Assembly: GCA_013396915.1 (NCBI GenBank)
Contig: VWZL01004638.1
Span: 744,001-808,000 of the forward strand
Reading direction: 5' to 3'
DNA: 64,000 nucleotides
DNA from: Stercorarius parasiticus
Lineage: Eukaryota > Chordata > Aves > Charadriiformes > Stercorariidae
Shown here: piece by piece, positions 24,820 through 35,920 of the stretch
How the letters are laid out: the number at the start of each line of letters is the position of its first letter
Position numbering within the stretch: the stretch's first letter is position 1
Program-made: the position numbers and the translations under genes
Notes under the pieces: model-generated
What the model was told of the DNA's origin: nothing
Databases searched by the model: none
Seen by the model: only the letters and a program-made list of their open reading frames with translations

Positions 24820-25300
24820 ATGTGTTCATTTGTTACCGGGATGTTTATTGCATTAATTAGACATTAGCAAATGAAGTTGCTGTTGTTTAAGACTCCTTAT
24901 TGGCTCCCCCTAAATTGCTGTGAGTGAACAATTACACTTAATCGATCACGAAATAAATGATTCATGGATGATGAATAGGCTGTAGATTGATAGGACTGGA
25001 TTCCACAACTTTGGCTACTCAATTGAAATTGATAAAAGCTGATAACGGGCCCATATATCCTCATCTATTTTCCCTTTGCCAATATGGAGATTGTAATTAG
25101 GCCCTGGTAATAACTTCCAATCTCCTGTTTAATCAATATTTTAGCAAAAAGAGATTAGGCCTAATGAGAGCGAGTAGATGTGGCAAGAAAGCGGCTAGGT
25201 CTTCTTATTGCCGTTTCCATAGAAACCGATGTTTCTCTTAGGGATTGTACCAGGCAGGGGTCTATAACGTACAATGATCGGAGACGTTGCTCCAACTTCA
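24820..25300. promoter_or_regulatory. Candidate conserved non-coding enhancer
   Basis: The block looks unlike the surrounding simple AT-rich intron. It contains many distinct transcription-factor-like words at high density: ATTAATTAG, GAACAATTAC, CTTAATCGATCAC, TGATTCATGGATGATGAAT, TACTCAATTGAAATTG, GTAATTAGG and an RFX X-box. It has few simple runs and several CpGs. Such texture is typical of deeply conserved developmental enhancers in introns of axon-guidance genes. Conservation cannot be tested here, so borders and function are inferred. Confidence 0.4.
25213..25226. promoter_or_regulatory. RFX-type X-box
   Basis: GTTTCCATAGAAAC closely matches the near-palindromic RFX consensus GTTNCCATGGNAAC, with conserved half-sites on both sides. 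RFX factors drive neuronal and ciliary genes. The site lies inside the candidate enhancer at 24820-25300. Confidence 0.5.
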
Positions 25301-26130
25301 TGAGTGCATTAATAACCTAGAAAAGCTGCAGAACTGTGGATGGTTTTTTGTTTTCGTTTGGGGGAAGGAGGTGTCTGCAGGAAATGATTTGTTTTTCCTG
25401 TTAAATACAGATACAAACAATCCACCTGCCTTCCTAAATTTCTGACTGTTTGTCCTGGGGTGAGAGAGACACGGTGCGTTATGGCCTGAGTGTACCTTCT
25501 CTTTCAGCGTACTCGCTGTCTAATACTGCTCTCAAAGCTGGGAATTAGAGGGATATAAAAGCCATGCAGTAGTGGCAGATAAAGATAGCTGTGGACTTTC
25601 CATTAATCCCACTCAAACCTGTTTGCCTCTAAACCATCCAAGAGTGCTCAAAGAAAGAGTTACCAGCCTGTAGATGACAGGCATGCATTTGGGATGCAAG
25701 GGAAGGAAGAAATAGTAGCCCAAAGTCCTGGAAATGGCTGATATGGAGCAATCAGTTTGAGTGATGGCTCCCTTGAGGTAGTAATTTATCATGCAGCCCT
25801 GGTGTAAGATCCCACAATGGTGCTGCCTAACCCCTGTTTCACACAGACAACGGGGTTCATTTGGATCCTGGCAGAATCACGACGGATGCCTAGTCCCACT
25901 TCCACTGACAGAGTTGATTTGTATATATCCTTAATTAACTGCTCAAGGTCTTTAAATCATCAAAGGCTACACAATTTTAATTGGAAATAAATTAAAGTCT
26001 CCTAAACTGTTTGTTACCTATGGTGTTAGAACAGTGATATGGTCTCTTCAATCACTACTTGCCTCACAGATACTTTGATTTTGTAAAAAAAATATATATA
26101 TGTATATCTTTTTTTCTTATTCTGCTTCAG

Positions 26131-26258
26131 TCGACCAGGTCTGTTGAATGCAAGTGACCCCAGTTATCCTTGGCTTGCAGACTCTTGGCCTGCCACAAGT
26201 CTGCCAGTAAACAACAGCACTAGTGGACCCAACGATCTTGGCAATTTCGGTCGCGGAG
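26131..26258 (+). CDS. ROBO2: ROBO2 exon: cytoplasmic tail, RPGLLNASDPSYPWLADSW
   Basis: One base completes Ser, then 42 codons and one base of Asp, with a CTTCAG acceptor and GTAGGT donor. The segment begins RPGLLNASDPSYPWLADSWP and ends in GPNDLGNFGRG. RPGLLN and PWLADSWP are shared with ROBO1 as I recall it ([21 protein letters not shown]), so this is a conserved membrane-proximal tail region whose role is not well defined. It lies before the CC0 and CC1 motifs. The differences from mammalian ROBO2 that I can recall (NASDPS for NAGDPS, STSGPNDLG for SNSGPNEIG) are mild and fit an avian orthologue. Confidence 0.96.
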
Positions 26259-29200
26259 GTAGGTTTCATTTTAGTAAGTCACCACATAGTATACATAGGC
26301 TTCTGTTAATTAACATCTATGATAAACAGTCTGTAATATTTTTTATTGTTATAGTTCTTTCTATGTTTGACTCAAGATTTGATTTAAAATTGACTTTAAA
26401 GTGTTCATTTTGCTTTGCCTCTTTCTACTTCTTTAAAATGTAGGTCTAGTTTGTAATTGTGGTGAGACAAGGTCTGCTTATCATCTCAAGAGAAATATGT
26501 TTGTTGCTCAAACTCATTCCCTTTTGTGTGGAGGTGAGCAATCCGCTGTGCAGGGCAATGTAGCCAAAGATAGAGGATGTCCATAAGAGCAGAGAAGAAC
26601 TCAGGGGATACAGGAAGGATGCTCCTTTGGGAGCAGAAGGACAGAATAACACTGTTGCTGTCCCCTTACCCATCCCCTTCCTGCTGAGGGACCGCTCTCA
26701 GTCTCAACCATAATCCATGAAGAAGGCCTCAAAGGTCTTCAGAAACTTTCCCTCTTATTGGAGCAAAGACTACATAAAAGGGAACTATTTAGATTTTATT
26801 AGTGTTTTATTTCCATTTTGAATTGAGGAAGGCCCTCTGGGGACATGAGGTAATGATTTATAATTATGGTGATGAATCTTTAGAGGGGTTATTTTCTTTC
26901 AAGTATTTTATTCAAATGGGAATTTCAAGATGCATGACTGGGATTTTTAAAAGTCATAGTAATATTCACATCTCTCTGTTACTTCTTTGGTTTCGGTGAT
27001 GTTGTAACACAGCTAGTTCTGCATAGTGGTGTTCAGAACAAGACTTCCTAACATAAATGAGTGTATAAATATTTTTAAGACATAAATAAGTAAATAAAAA
27101 TCAAGATGACTTTATATATCAAAAATACATTAAAATGCAAAAACATCTATAAGACCATCAAACTGATAAATGTGAAAAGAATTCCATTTTGAACTGTACC
27201 AGAACGCACTTTCATCCCTCATATCAGTTATAACAGTGCAAAACTTCTTGCCTGTGGTTTGACTACTGTGACTTCAAATTACAAGACATTCTAGATTTTT
27301 TTTTTCATATGAAAAAGTTGTAAAGTGCTTACTTTACAAATATATTGTGAAGTAAGTAAAATTTTTGATAATATTTAGAAGACACCGGAATATCTGCCAG
27401 CTTCTTTGTTGTGAATATCTTGAAAATAAAACACTTCAGTACTTTTACCTCTTTCCATAAGTTCACATAATACAGAAAAATTACCATTTTCTTTTAGCAT
27501 TTGGCTCTATACAACTGAAATTGTAAGCATGTTTTAAAGCTTTTGGCTTCAATGCGGATGAGGTGTGGGTCCAAATTCGTCCAAGAGATGCAACAGTTAT
27601 ACTTGGAATTTCAGTAGCTAAATTCCACCCATGATCTTTACAGTTGAGCTCACACTTTTATTCTGGCTGTTGTGGGAACACTTATCCCTATCTGTTTCAG
27701 CAGTTGAGTTTCGTTGCTTCTGCAGTAAAGATGGATTAGAAGTCAGATGTCTTTTAACATGAATTAACTGTAGAGATGGTATTTCAGCCTCTTTTACTAG
27801 TTAAAAGGTCTCTGATAGCATAAGAGGTCTGTAAGAATTTTGGAAGCTGTAAGGTGGCAATCAATCACTCTGGATGCTCGGAAGCTGAGGCAGGCAGTTC
27901 TAACATTGTCTTTAAGAGTGAAATCTGCATTATGTCCTAGATAGGCATTTGAGAGCAAGGCTGTAAGGGGGAAGCACAGGTTAAGTTTGGAGTCACGTAA
28001 GGCCACAAAATGGTACTGCGTCTCACAAGGCAGCAGTCTCCCTCAGGAGGTACTTGAGCACTATTTCATTTTTCTCAAAAGTTACAAAACAAGTTGGATT
28101 TTGGAGAGTTTTTGGGAAATTGTCCAGTGGGAAATGTGTGTTCATCTTTGGTCTGAAGTGTACAGTGTGGGGGTTTTTCGCTATGACAACTTGGTGGGAA
28201 AATCACACTTGATTTTTACTAGGTGATTATGACACTTTGTAAAATGGCACTTTAATAGCTCTTTGAGTGCTCAGTGTATACATCTCATTGAGGTCAAAAA
28301 AGTAATCTGTGGTTGAACTGAAAATTCCCAGAATCTCTGGAGACCCTCAGCTTATTAGTAATAATGACTGAAAATTCTTGGCTGGTGGGAAGCTATGCAA
28401 CTTTCCTTTTAAGTGTGTGCAAATGTATAGTTCTCCATGTTAAAATGACTGTATAGAGATGGTAACTCTTCAGTTGCCAGAAACGTGTTCTAAAAGATAG
28501 ATGTATGTCTGAGTATTTGAAAGGTGAGCATTTTGGTCGTTTTTACTTCCATGAGTCTGCAAATCCCACACAGACAGGTTGAGCTGGACTTACTTCATTT
28601 TATACATCAACAACAGAATTTATTTACTGAACTTCAATCCATTATATGTTGATGAAACCAACTGTGGAAAGGAAAAATCTTCTTACTGTGAATGAAATGC
28701 AAAAAAGATAGGACTCCACTTGTTTCTCACATCTCATACTATATTTGCACATAGATGCTTTTATGATTGTGTACTGCCCTTAGAAAGCACATTAGATATG
28801 TGCAGATAGATAGTAGTAACCTGATTTTTAAATATGACCTGTAGTTTGCATTAATTGTAATTTTACACTTACAATTTATCTGCAGATATAAGTTAATACA
28901 ATTAAGGCATTTTAAATACTTGATCGTGCCCATTTCCCTCTTGTCGTCTGCAAAAACAGATCATACTGATAGACCCAGATTTAATCTCTGTTTCTGCAGT
29001 CTCTCTACTGAGTCCTTGTTATTGCCATATTTATTGTTAGTATTATGTTGTTGCCCTGAGACTGCAGATGTTATTAGGGTCCATATTAAAATGTTCACTG
29101 TTGCACACATGAATTCAGTAGAAAATAGTTCTGTGCTCTAAATGTTCATCCCAGGAAAAAAAAAAAAACAACAACCAAACCACACCAAACAAAAAAAAAA

Positions 29201-30570
29201 AAACCAAACCCACCAGTGGGGAGGAGGCCACGGTATCATATCTCATTGCTGGAAATGTCTTGAGACAGTGAAAGAACAACTGTATTCCCTGAGGTTGCAC
29301 AAAGCCCATGTCTGAGTCTGGAACTGAGCCTAAACCCTCATCTAGGTGCAAGAATCATCTTTTCTCTTTGGGGCTTAAGGTATATAAAACTGTCTGTGAT
29401 ATCTAGAATGGGATCTGAACATCCTCACTATAGGAGTGTGCATTACCTCAAGTATGGTCTAACAGTTGGAATACATATCTGCCATCTGGTTATATAAAGA
29501 AATGGCATATAAATGATGCGTTTTTCTAACAAGTAGATTTCAGAATGGATTCAACTTTTCAGAGTCGAAATAAATTATAGAAATAGTACCATTTGATAGA
29601 ATGACCTCTGAGAGAGAGAGCAGAAAGAGGGTTATCTGCTTAGCTGTGGTTCTCCTTGGGACATCATGCCAGTCATCATTAGATTCTTTACACTTCAGTA
29701 GTCTCAGCTTCTAAATCTAGTATTCCACCAGCAAAGGTCACTGCAATGTTTAGTAAGGAGAGAGATTGCCAATCTAACTGATTAAAAGTACAAATTGCAG
29801 TGTGTGATGGGATTCAGAAGATGTAGAGAAGTCAACAGATATTTAGTTAAATACGCTGTACTGTTTTTTAGGTAAATGTACTGGAGTATTTGAACAAGTT
29901 GTTCTCCATTATCAACACTGCTTTGCCATTTTAGGAGACTGATCACTTAAATCCCTTCAGAATAACAGATTTCTTTCACCTATCAGGAACAACTTGGTTT
30001 TGTCAAGCTTTTTGGTGGTTTGTTTTTGTTTCTTTTTTTTTTGAAAAGAAGAAATATACTAGCTAATGTCAAAAAAAATCTGATGAGCTAGTGTGTAAAA
30101 CTTCAAGGAAGTCAAGATGATGCCCTTAAAAAACTACTTTGAGAGCTTTGGCATCCATTTAAGAATTTTGCTACATATTTGCTGGGAAAGTTTCCTGTGT
30201 GATTTGTAGTTTCACTCCTTTCATCATTTCCCTGAAGCCCAGACAGTTTCATTGGTTCTGACATAGAGTGAACAATTGAAAACATTCTTCAGTACAGAAA
30301 TATTCCAAACTGCACTTTCACAGTTGAAGGTATGGGAAAAAAAAAAAGATGGTTTTAGGCAGTGAGACGTGAAGGACAAGTGGTAGGCCTGTCACAGATG
30401 CTGATAGCTTGGCGATGGTTGTACATCATCTTCCCTTCGTTGGCTCATGGACCTGTCTCAGCTGAAATGCAAACGTGCAAAATGACACATTTATTTTTCA
30501 TCTTAAACCTTGATACTTTCAGGCTTCCTGTGCATCAATGATTTGTTTCATTCCCCTGTGTTCACCACAG
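26259..30570 (+). other. ROBO2: Intron before the CC0/CC1 exon
   Basis: This 4.3-kb intron is AT-rich with no recognised transposon. An A-rich low-complexity stretch at 29155-29205 contains two long A runs separated by CAACAACC and CACACCAAAC. Short open frames on both strands have no recognisable product. The acceptor is TTCACCACAG, with a pyrimidine-poor final 10 bases after TTTCATTCCCCTGTG. Confidence 0.75.
29155..29205 (+). repeat. A-rich low-complexity tract
   Basis: Two A runs of 12-13 bases with C-interrupted spacers. No target-site duplication or SINE body is seen beside it. Confidence 0.8.
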
Positions 30571-30852
30571 ATGTGCTGCCACCAGTGCCAGGGCAAGGAG
30601 ATAAAACTGCTACTATGCTTTCTGATGGAGCCATTTACAGCAGCATTGACTTCACCACGAAGACTAGTTACAACAGTTCCAGCCAAATAACACAAGCCAC
30701 GCCATATGCCACCACCCAGATACTGCATTCCAACAGCATCCATGAGTTGGCTGTCGACTTACCTGATCCTCAGTGGAAAAGCTCAATTCAGCAAAAAAAT
30801 GACCTGATGGGATTCGGTTACTCTCTCCCAGACCAAGGCAAAGGCAACAATG
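30571..30852 (+). CDS. ROBO2: ROBO2 exon: cytoplasmic motifs CC0 and CC1
   Basis: The exon is phase 1 on both sides with 93 full codons, from VLPPVPGQGDKTATMLSDG to GYSLPDQGKGNN. GAIYSSIDFTT carries the CC0-like conserved tyrosine and TPYATTQIL is the CC1 motif. In Robo receptors these tyrosines are Abl substrates, and CC1 is also where netrin-receptor DCC contacts Robo, by established knowledge of the family. The rest is Ser/Thr-rich and presumably disordered. The 282-nt length is a multiple of three, but it holds core motifs and should be constitutive. Donor GTAATT is of medium strength. Only 376 bp separate it from the 126-nt cassette exon. The sequence is nearly identical to mammalian ROBO2 as I recall it. 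Confidence 0.97.
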
Positions 30853-31228
30853 GTAATTACAGCTCTTATTTTCTGGAGCCCTTGGCTTTGTACTGTATCA
30901 TCTGTGCATGAATTAGAAAAATCTTTTTAGTACGTGAGTCACTGTTCATATTTACAGTAACTAACGCTTACAGACCTTGTATGCATGCTGAACCTCACAC
31001 AGTCACAAAATATATTGTTCTGTGCTTTTAATCCTCGTTGTCCTGTGCTAATCACCAAGCCATCTGCCTTCCATTAGGCTAGGAGAGGTATCCATTTAAA
31101 AAAAAAATACTTTACCACTTGCTGCCCCACCACATCTGCCGTTGACTTGCTAACTGCATGCGTCGCATGTGCTTGTGCTGTCGACTAATCACACGATGCC
31201 ACTGTGACCTTTGCCCTTTAACCCTTAG
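30853..31228 (+). other. ROBO2: Short intron between the CC0/CC1 exon and the 126-nt cassette
   Basis: The shortest intron in the window (376 bp). It ends CTTTGCCCTTTAACCCTTAG. A CpG-containing stretch GCATGCGTCGCATG lies at about 31157. No repeat is recognised. Confidence 0.8.
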
Positions 31229-31354
31229 CCTTGCTTTACATCCCTGACTACCGCGTGGCTGAGGGATTGGCTAATAGATTGCCACACAACCAGTCACAGG
31301 ATTTCAGCACCACCAGCTCCCACAACAGCTCCGAAAGGAGTGGCAGCCTCTCAG
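31229..31354 (+). CDS. ROBO2: ROBO2 126-nt cassette exon (42 residues, Ser-rich)
   Basis: The exon is phase 1 at both ends and 126 nt long, so inclusion adds 42 residues without a frame change. It encodes A-LLYIPDYRVAEGLANRLP, then a Ser/Thr/Asn-rich part ending SSHNSSERSGSLSG, and joins GKGGKKKKNKN in the next exon. I recall the same segment from long ROBO2 isoforms, and the standard human ROBO2 joins NNG to GKGG directly without it. ROBO1 carries a related YNSSDRGSSTSG just before its own HKKG stretch. The donor GTTGGT is weak and a G-rich stretch follows at once, which fits regulated use. DYR and the serine cluster could be phosphorylation sites; that is inference. Confidence 0.9.
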
Positions 31355-31371
31355 GTTGGTTCCACCGCCGT

Positions 31372-31393
31372 GGGTGGGTGAGGGACGGAGGGG
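31372..31393 (+). promoter_or_regulatory. Intronic G-quadruplex motif next to a weak donor
   Basis: Four G tracts of at least three (31372-31374, 31376-31378, 31382-31384, 31390-31393) with spacers of 1, 3 and 5 nt meet the usual quadruplex rule on the sense strand, 18 nt past the exon border. G tracts just inside an intron often act as splicing enhancers through hnRNP H/F. The flanking 31360-31500 is the most GC- and CpG-rich intronic stretch nearby. Confidence 0.6.
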
Positions 31394-32149
31394 TGTCGGT
31401 GAGCAGCTCGCCGGGGAGGCGGAAAACCTCCCAGCTGTGCTCTGCGGATAGGATAGGCATGAGGGTGCCTGCCCACCAGAACGTCAGCGAACAGCCGCAC
31501 GTTGGCCTCTACTGAAAAAACACCCAAAATGCCTTTTGCGAAACCTCTTGGGAGACAATCAGAGAATCCTCCCAACCAACGCTTGTCAGCGCAAATGCAA
31601 ACCTTGCCTTGTCGCATCCTTTCCCTGACAGCACAGTTCATGGAGCACGTATATTTCCATATCAATCAGTTTATAGGTCTCCCCACACTGAACTTCATGA
31701 GCACATTAATATTTTTGTTGAGTTGTTAACAGATTCCCCACTCCCACGAGCTCATTGTTGTTTCTCAGTGAAGCAGCTCAGAAATAAATGTAGGGCCCTG
31801 CAAGATGACTGGGGTTTCAAATATTGTGCCAAGTCTGCATACAAACACAATGTAAATTTTGTGTGTGCGCTGCATGTTATATTGGAGACATGATGCATTT
31901 TCATTGGATGAAAATGATTGTAGTACCTGTGGTTGTGTATATTTAAACACACCTTTTTCTTGAGTTCTTTGATTTTGCTTACTTGTTGCTTATGTTACGT
32001 GTGACTGTGTCTTTTTCTTTTCAAGACAAAAACTGAAAAGCCAGCAATTAAAATGAGTCTGCTATTTCACTTAACTGACATACGTGAGAGCCGAAAGGAC
32101 TTCAGTTTCAAATTCATACTATATCTGTAGCCTTTTGAATTTCCACTAT

Positions 32150-32179
32150 CAGTTGGAGTAGTCGTAGCTACTCCAACTG
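32150..32179. repeat. Perfect inverted repeat (12-bp stem, 6-nt loop)
   Basis: CAGTTGGAGTAG at 32150-32161 and CTACTCCAACTG at 32168-32179 are exact reverse complements around TCGTAG. It is the most stable short hairpin I noticed in the window. The stem is too short for a microRNA precursor. Confidence 0.75.
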
Positions 32180-35100
32180 TAACAGATCAACCCTAAAAAT
32201 GGCTTCTTTATGTCAATTGAAATGACTATTCAAACTGAATGTTGAGATTAGAAGCCTATAACCATTGGCCCATAACTCAAATAGCCAAATGTGTTTGCAA
32301 GTCGTGTGTTCTCAATGGCAGTATTAGCTGATTTGAGTTTGACAGAAAAATAGGCTTATGGCATTGACAGAGAGGTATCTGGGAGCTAAATTCATAAGAT
32401 ACTTCAAGAAAGATTCATGTTCCTTGTATGTGAGATGTATTGGCAAGTATCTTAGGAAATCAGCTTGCTCCTCTGGCTGCATAAAAATACAGAAATTGAT
32501 ATGCTGAGGTACATATGTGCCAGTTATCAGAGGGCAGTGTCACACTCAAGACGTGTTGACAGCTACAACTGCCTAAGAACTTTCTCAGAAAATATAAGTC
32601 TCATTGGAAAATATCAGTTGATCAAAAGCTGGACTTTGAACAAATATTTCAAGTGAAACATATTTTGTGTATTGTTTCTCAGTTTGAAGTAAAATTTCTG
32701 ACAACACACAGAAACTTCATGTTAGCTTGTCTTTCTATGGCCAGGGCACTCTTGTTGTGATCAAAGCAGCTCACACCTGAATGCCCCAATGCTCAGATGA
32801 GTGTCAGACTGTTGGACTGCAGAGTCAGTGTTTTGCTCTCCCTTGCCCACTAATTATGTCTTTAATACAGGCTAATTACATCTGTAATACATGAGAAACT
32901 GGGGGAGACCTTCAAATTGTCCGATAATTAGAGCATCACTGGAGTCAGAGACCAGCTTTGATTACCTAGTCCCCATCAGGGTGAGCAGGGACTTGTTCTC
33001 TCACTTCCTTGATTAGTACTTTAAGTACTACTTATTATTCTGACTAAGTTTCTGTCTCGCTAAAATGAATATCATGAGAAATCCTGTCCCACTGTGGAAT
33101 GGGAAATAGCTAACATCTCAACTGCTTCGTGAGGCAGGGAAATTTTGTGGCTGTACTTTGCACAGCTCCCAGCTTATGTCAGTGCTATGATCATCAGCCT
33201 GACTGGCAAATTCTTTTTCCAGGACCTGAGTCATCTAGAGATTTAAACAATATAATTGAATTTCAGTGTGAGGAGACATTGAAACATCAAGCATCATCGC
33301 TATGGGGAAACAAGGCTCCGCTGCAACAGTTTTCAAACACACATCAGGCATTATGTATTAGGTGTCTGTTCCACTAGTCGGACAGTGGAGTAACTCTGCC
33401 CATGGGGACAGAAGAGAAATCTCCTGCCCAGATGTACAGTGGAGGTTGCTTTCCCTACCAATAATGACCTTGGAGTTCCTTTCTTTTATTTCTTCATCTG
33501 AACAGTTCCTCAGCTCTCTGCTTCACTCTTTCTAATAGCTCCATTACCTTTGACCTTTCTCTCCAAAACCCCCCAAATCCAAGTGTCTCTATACTAGCAA
33601 CCCACACATCCAACCTCCATTTTATCAGTCGCCTGAGATTACCAATATGCTACACTTCCAAAATCTTCCTCTCCACCTCAACTAACCTCTAAGCTGAAGT
33701 TCTCTGCATTTCTCTTCTCTGAGTATTCCTAGTTTAAATCCCCCTGCAACACTCACACTCTCTCTGTCACACTCACACACACTTTAATGCATGTGCTTTC
33801 CTCTCAATGCAGCCCCTCCTTCTTTAGCTCTTGTTGGCTCCTACTCCTGCTGACTTTTCAAAAATTCCCCCATGTCCCACAAATTAAAATTAGCGTACTT
33901 ACTTTGTACTGTTCTGTGACCCTATTTCTAACTCCGCTTTCCGCCGTACCTATGCTTTGAAAGCTTCTTTTTCTGTCCAGAAGGTTCATGTGTTTGTTCT
34001 TCCATTGCCACCGTCACTGGAGTTCCTTTTCTGTTGATCAAAATGTTCTTTCCGTTTTCAAGAAAGCTTCTGTCTCTGCCAGGCTACAAAAGGAGGGAAG
34101 AGCCTGTCTTGCATCCTAATATACGGAATATCAGCTCAGTTCGAATATAGTGAATGACAGGATCTTGGCTGGACTTTCTATAAATACTCCAAGACAAGGA
34201 AGGAAGAGCTCTGGTCTGGAATTGAGTAGTGGAAAGCGAAGTCTTGTTTGCAACATGCTGCCAGCCAGGCTGATTAGAAACCTTGCTGGACTTGTTGCCT
34301 GTCTCTAGCAGCCACAACAGGAGGTGAAAAGAGAAGTCTTGGCTACTTCTGAATCACAGAATCACCTTGTTTCTTCCCTCTCTATTCGTTCCTATTTTGG
34401 TCCAGCTGACATTTGGACATAACAGAAGAAAGCCGCTGTCTCTCAGATGAAAAGTCCCATGACCCATGCTTGTCTCTGTTGCTAGAATTGCACCTCCTTC
34501 TGGATGTCTCTATGCCTAAAGCTAGAGCCAAGGCAAAGAGCATGGTACCTTGCAGTGCACTCTCTGCCCCCCTGCTTTACGAGTCGGTTGTGGGTTTTTG
34601 ATTCATTACTGATGAGAACTTTTTACATGTTTTGTTTTTTGGGGGTTTTTTTTGATGATCCTTATAAATCAGCAAGAGATGTCAGTGGGTAAGATGGATT
34701 ACACTGTGCTTTCTGCACCAGGCAAGAGATGACTGACTGCAATCTGGGTACCCCACTGAAAAAGCACACGATGAACCGTTCTTCCACCCAACAGTCCGGA
34801 GACTTTGAAAGCAGCGACAAAATAGCAATAAATAGATGGGTCTCTGAGCAGTCAAGGAATTTGAAATCTTGTGCCATGCTTCACCTTAATGAATTCCTGG
34901 CAAGAAAAAGGAGTCAGGGCAAAATAAAAGAAGCTAAACAAGTGGGAAGAGAGCTTTTTCTGTTAGATCACTTTCTCACAAATGCAAGTGTCTCAACTGG
35001 AGAAGCGGGTAAAAGGACAATAAGAAAAGAGAAGAGGCGTTAAGCAAAATGCATTGCTCAACTCATTTCTGCCAGCCTCCTCCATTAGAGTTGTATGTCA

Positions 35101-35763
35101 GAAATAGAACCTCTTCTCCGTAGTGGCACAAGATATTTGAATGCTGTGAAACAGACAGTCCTGAAACATTGCAGATAACTTCCTGATGTTTTAAAAAAAA
35201 TGGAACTTAGTAAATTCCTATCAGCAAAACGCAGTTTCTTTTTGTTTTGACAACTTACACTTGTCATTCTGGCTGAAAGATGTTGACTCTAATGACAATT
35301 TTCTTAGATTGTGTCCTTAACCTCTGTGTTTTCCACAGAAAGGGATTATGCAAAACAGTGTTATAAGCACATTGGATTCTGACATTTGAAATAATTTGCT
35401 GTGGTCTGTTATATTTTTATCTAACAGTGAATTCAAGAAGTCATGAATAAATCAGTAAATATATTTCTGATACAGCAAAGCACATCTTTCCTTGGTTGTG
35501 CACTACTGTGGGGCACATGTATGGAGTTTTAAAAAGAAGTGATTTTCAGCAATTATTTAGAATATTTTTCCATTCCATTCGATTATTATTTATAACCCTG
35601 TAACAGCATTAGCATGTTGATGCTGATTCTGATGAGATATAAATACATCTTCTTTTTTGGGGCATGCCATCTGGAATCAGAATTCTTTCAAAGAAATGTA
35701 AATAGCTAGCTTTTTCCCCCACATTATATCTCTAACATTTTATTTTTCTTTTTGGATTTGCAG

Positions 35764-35920
35764 GTGGCAAAGGAGGGAAAAAGAAGAAAAACAAAAATAC
35801 TGCCAAGCCCCAGAAAAATAATGGTTCAAACTGGGCCAGTGTTCCCCTCCCACCCCCTCCCGTACAGCCACTTCCAGGCACAGAGCTGGAACACTATGGG
35901 GTGGATCAGCAAGAAGCAGG
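35764..35920 (+). CDS. ROBO2: ROBO2 exon: basic stretch and CC2 (LPPPP) motif
   Basis: Two bases complete Gly, then 51 codons, then GG of a Gly codon; the acceptor is TTTGCAG and the donor GTAATT. It starts GKGGKKKKNKNTAKPQKNNG, a lysine-rich patch, and continues NWASVPLPPPPVQPLP. LPPPP is the CC2 motif, an EVH1-domain ligand that recruits Ena/VASP proteins to Robo receptors. The exon ends HYGVDQQEAG and joins YDSDGW. Both the upstream 282-nt exon and the 126-nt cassette end in phase 1, so either can splice to it in frame. It matches mammalian ROBO2 closely. A T run with a 7-base N gap lies 78 bp downstream in the intron and does not touch the exon. Confidence 0.97.

Larger units (their letters stand above)
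24575..26130 (+). other. ROBO2: Intron with a candidate conserved regulatory block
   Basis: This 1.6-kb intron has a stretch at about 24820-25300 rich in homeodomain-type cores and carrying an RFX X-box; it is listed separately. The acceptor follows a T-rich tract, TTTTTTTCTTATTCTGCTTCAG. Confidence 0.75.
31355..35763 (+). other. ROBO2: Intron between the 126-nt cassette and the CC2 exon
   Basis: This 4.4-kb intron begins with the G-rich, CpG-rich stretch described above. It then holds a perfect hairpin at 32150-32179, a C/T-rich region at about 33480-33790 and an unexplained open frame of 104 codons at 34729-35043. No CR1 or LTR copy is seen. The acceptor is TTTCTTTTTGGATTTGCAG. Confidence 0.75.

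Noticed and set aside
33480..33790. C/T-rich stretch as a possible triplex or regulatory tract
   Set aside because: The pyrimidine bias is broken many times and no mirror symmetry is evident.
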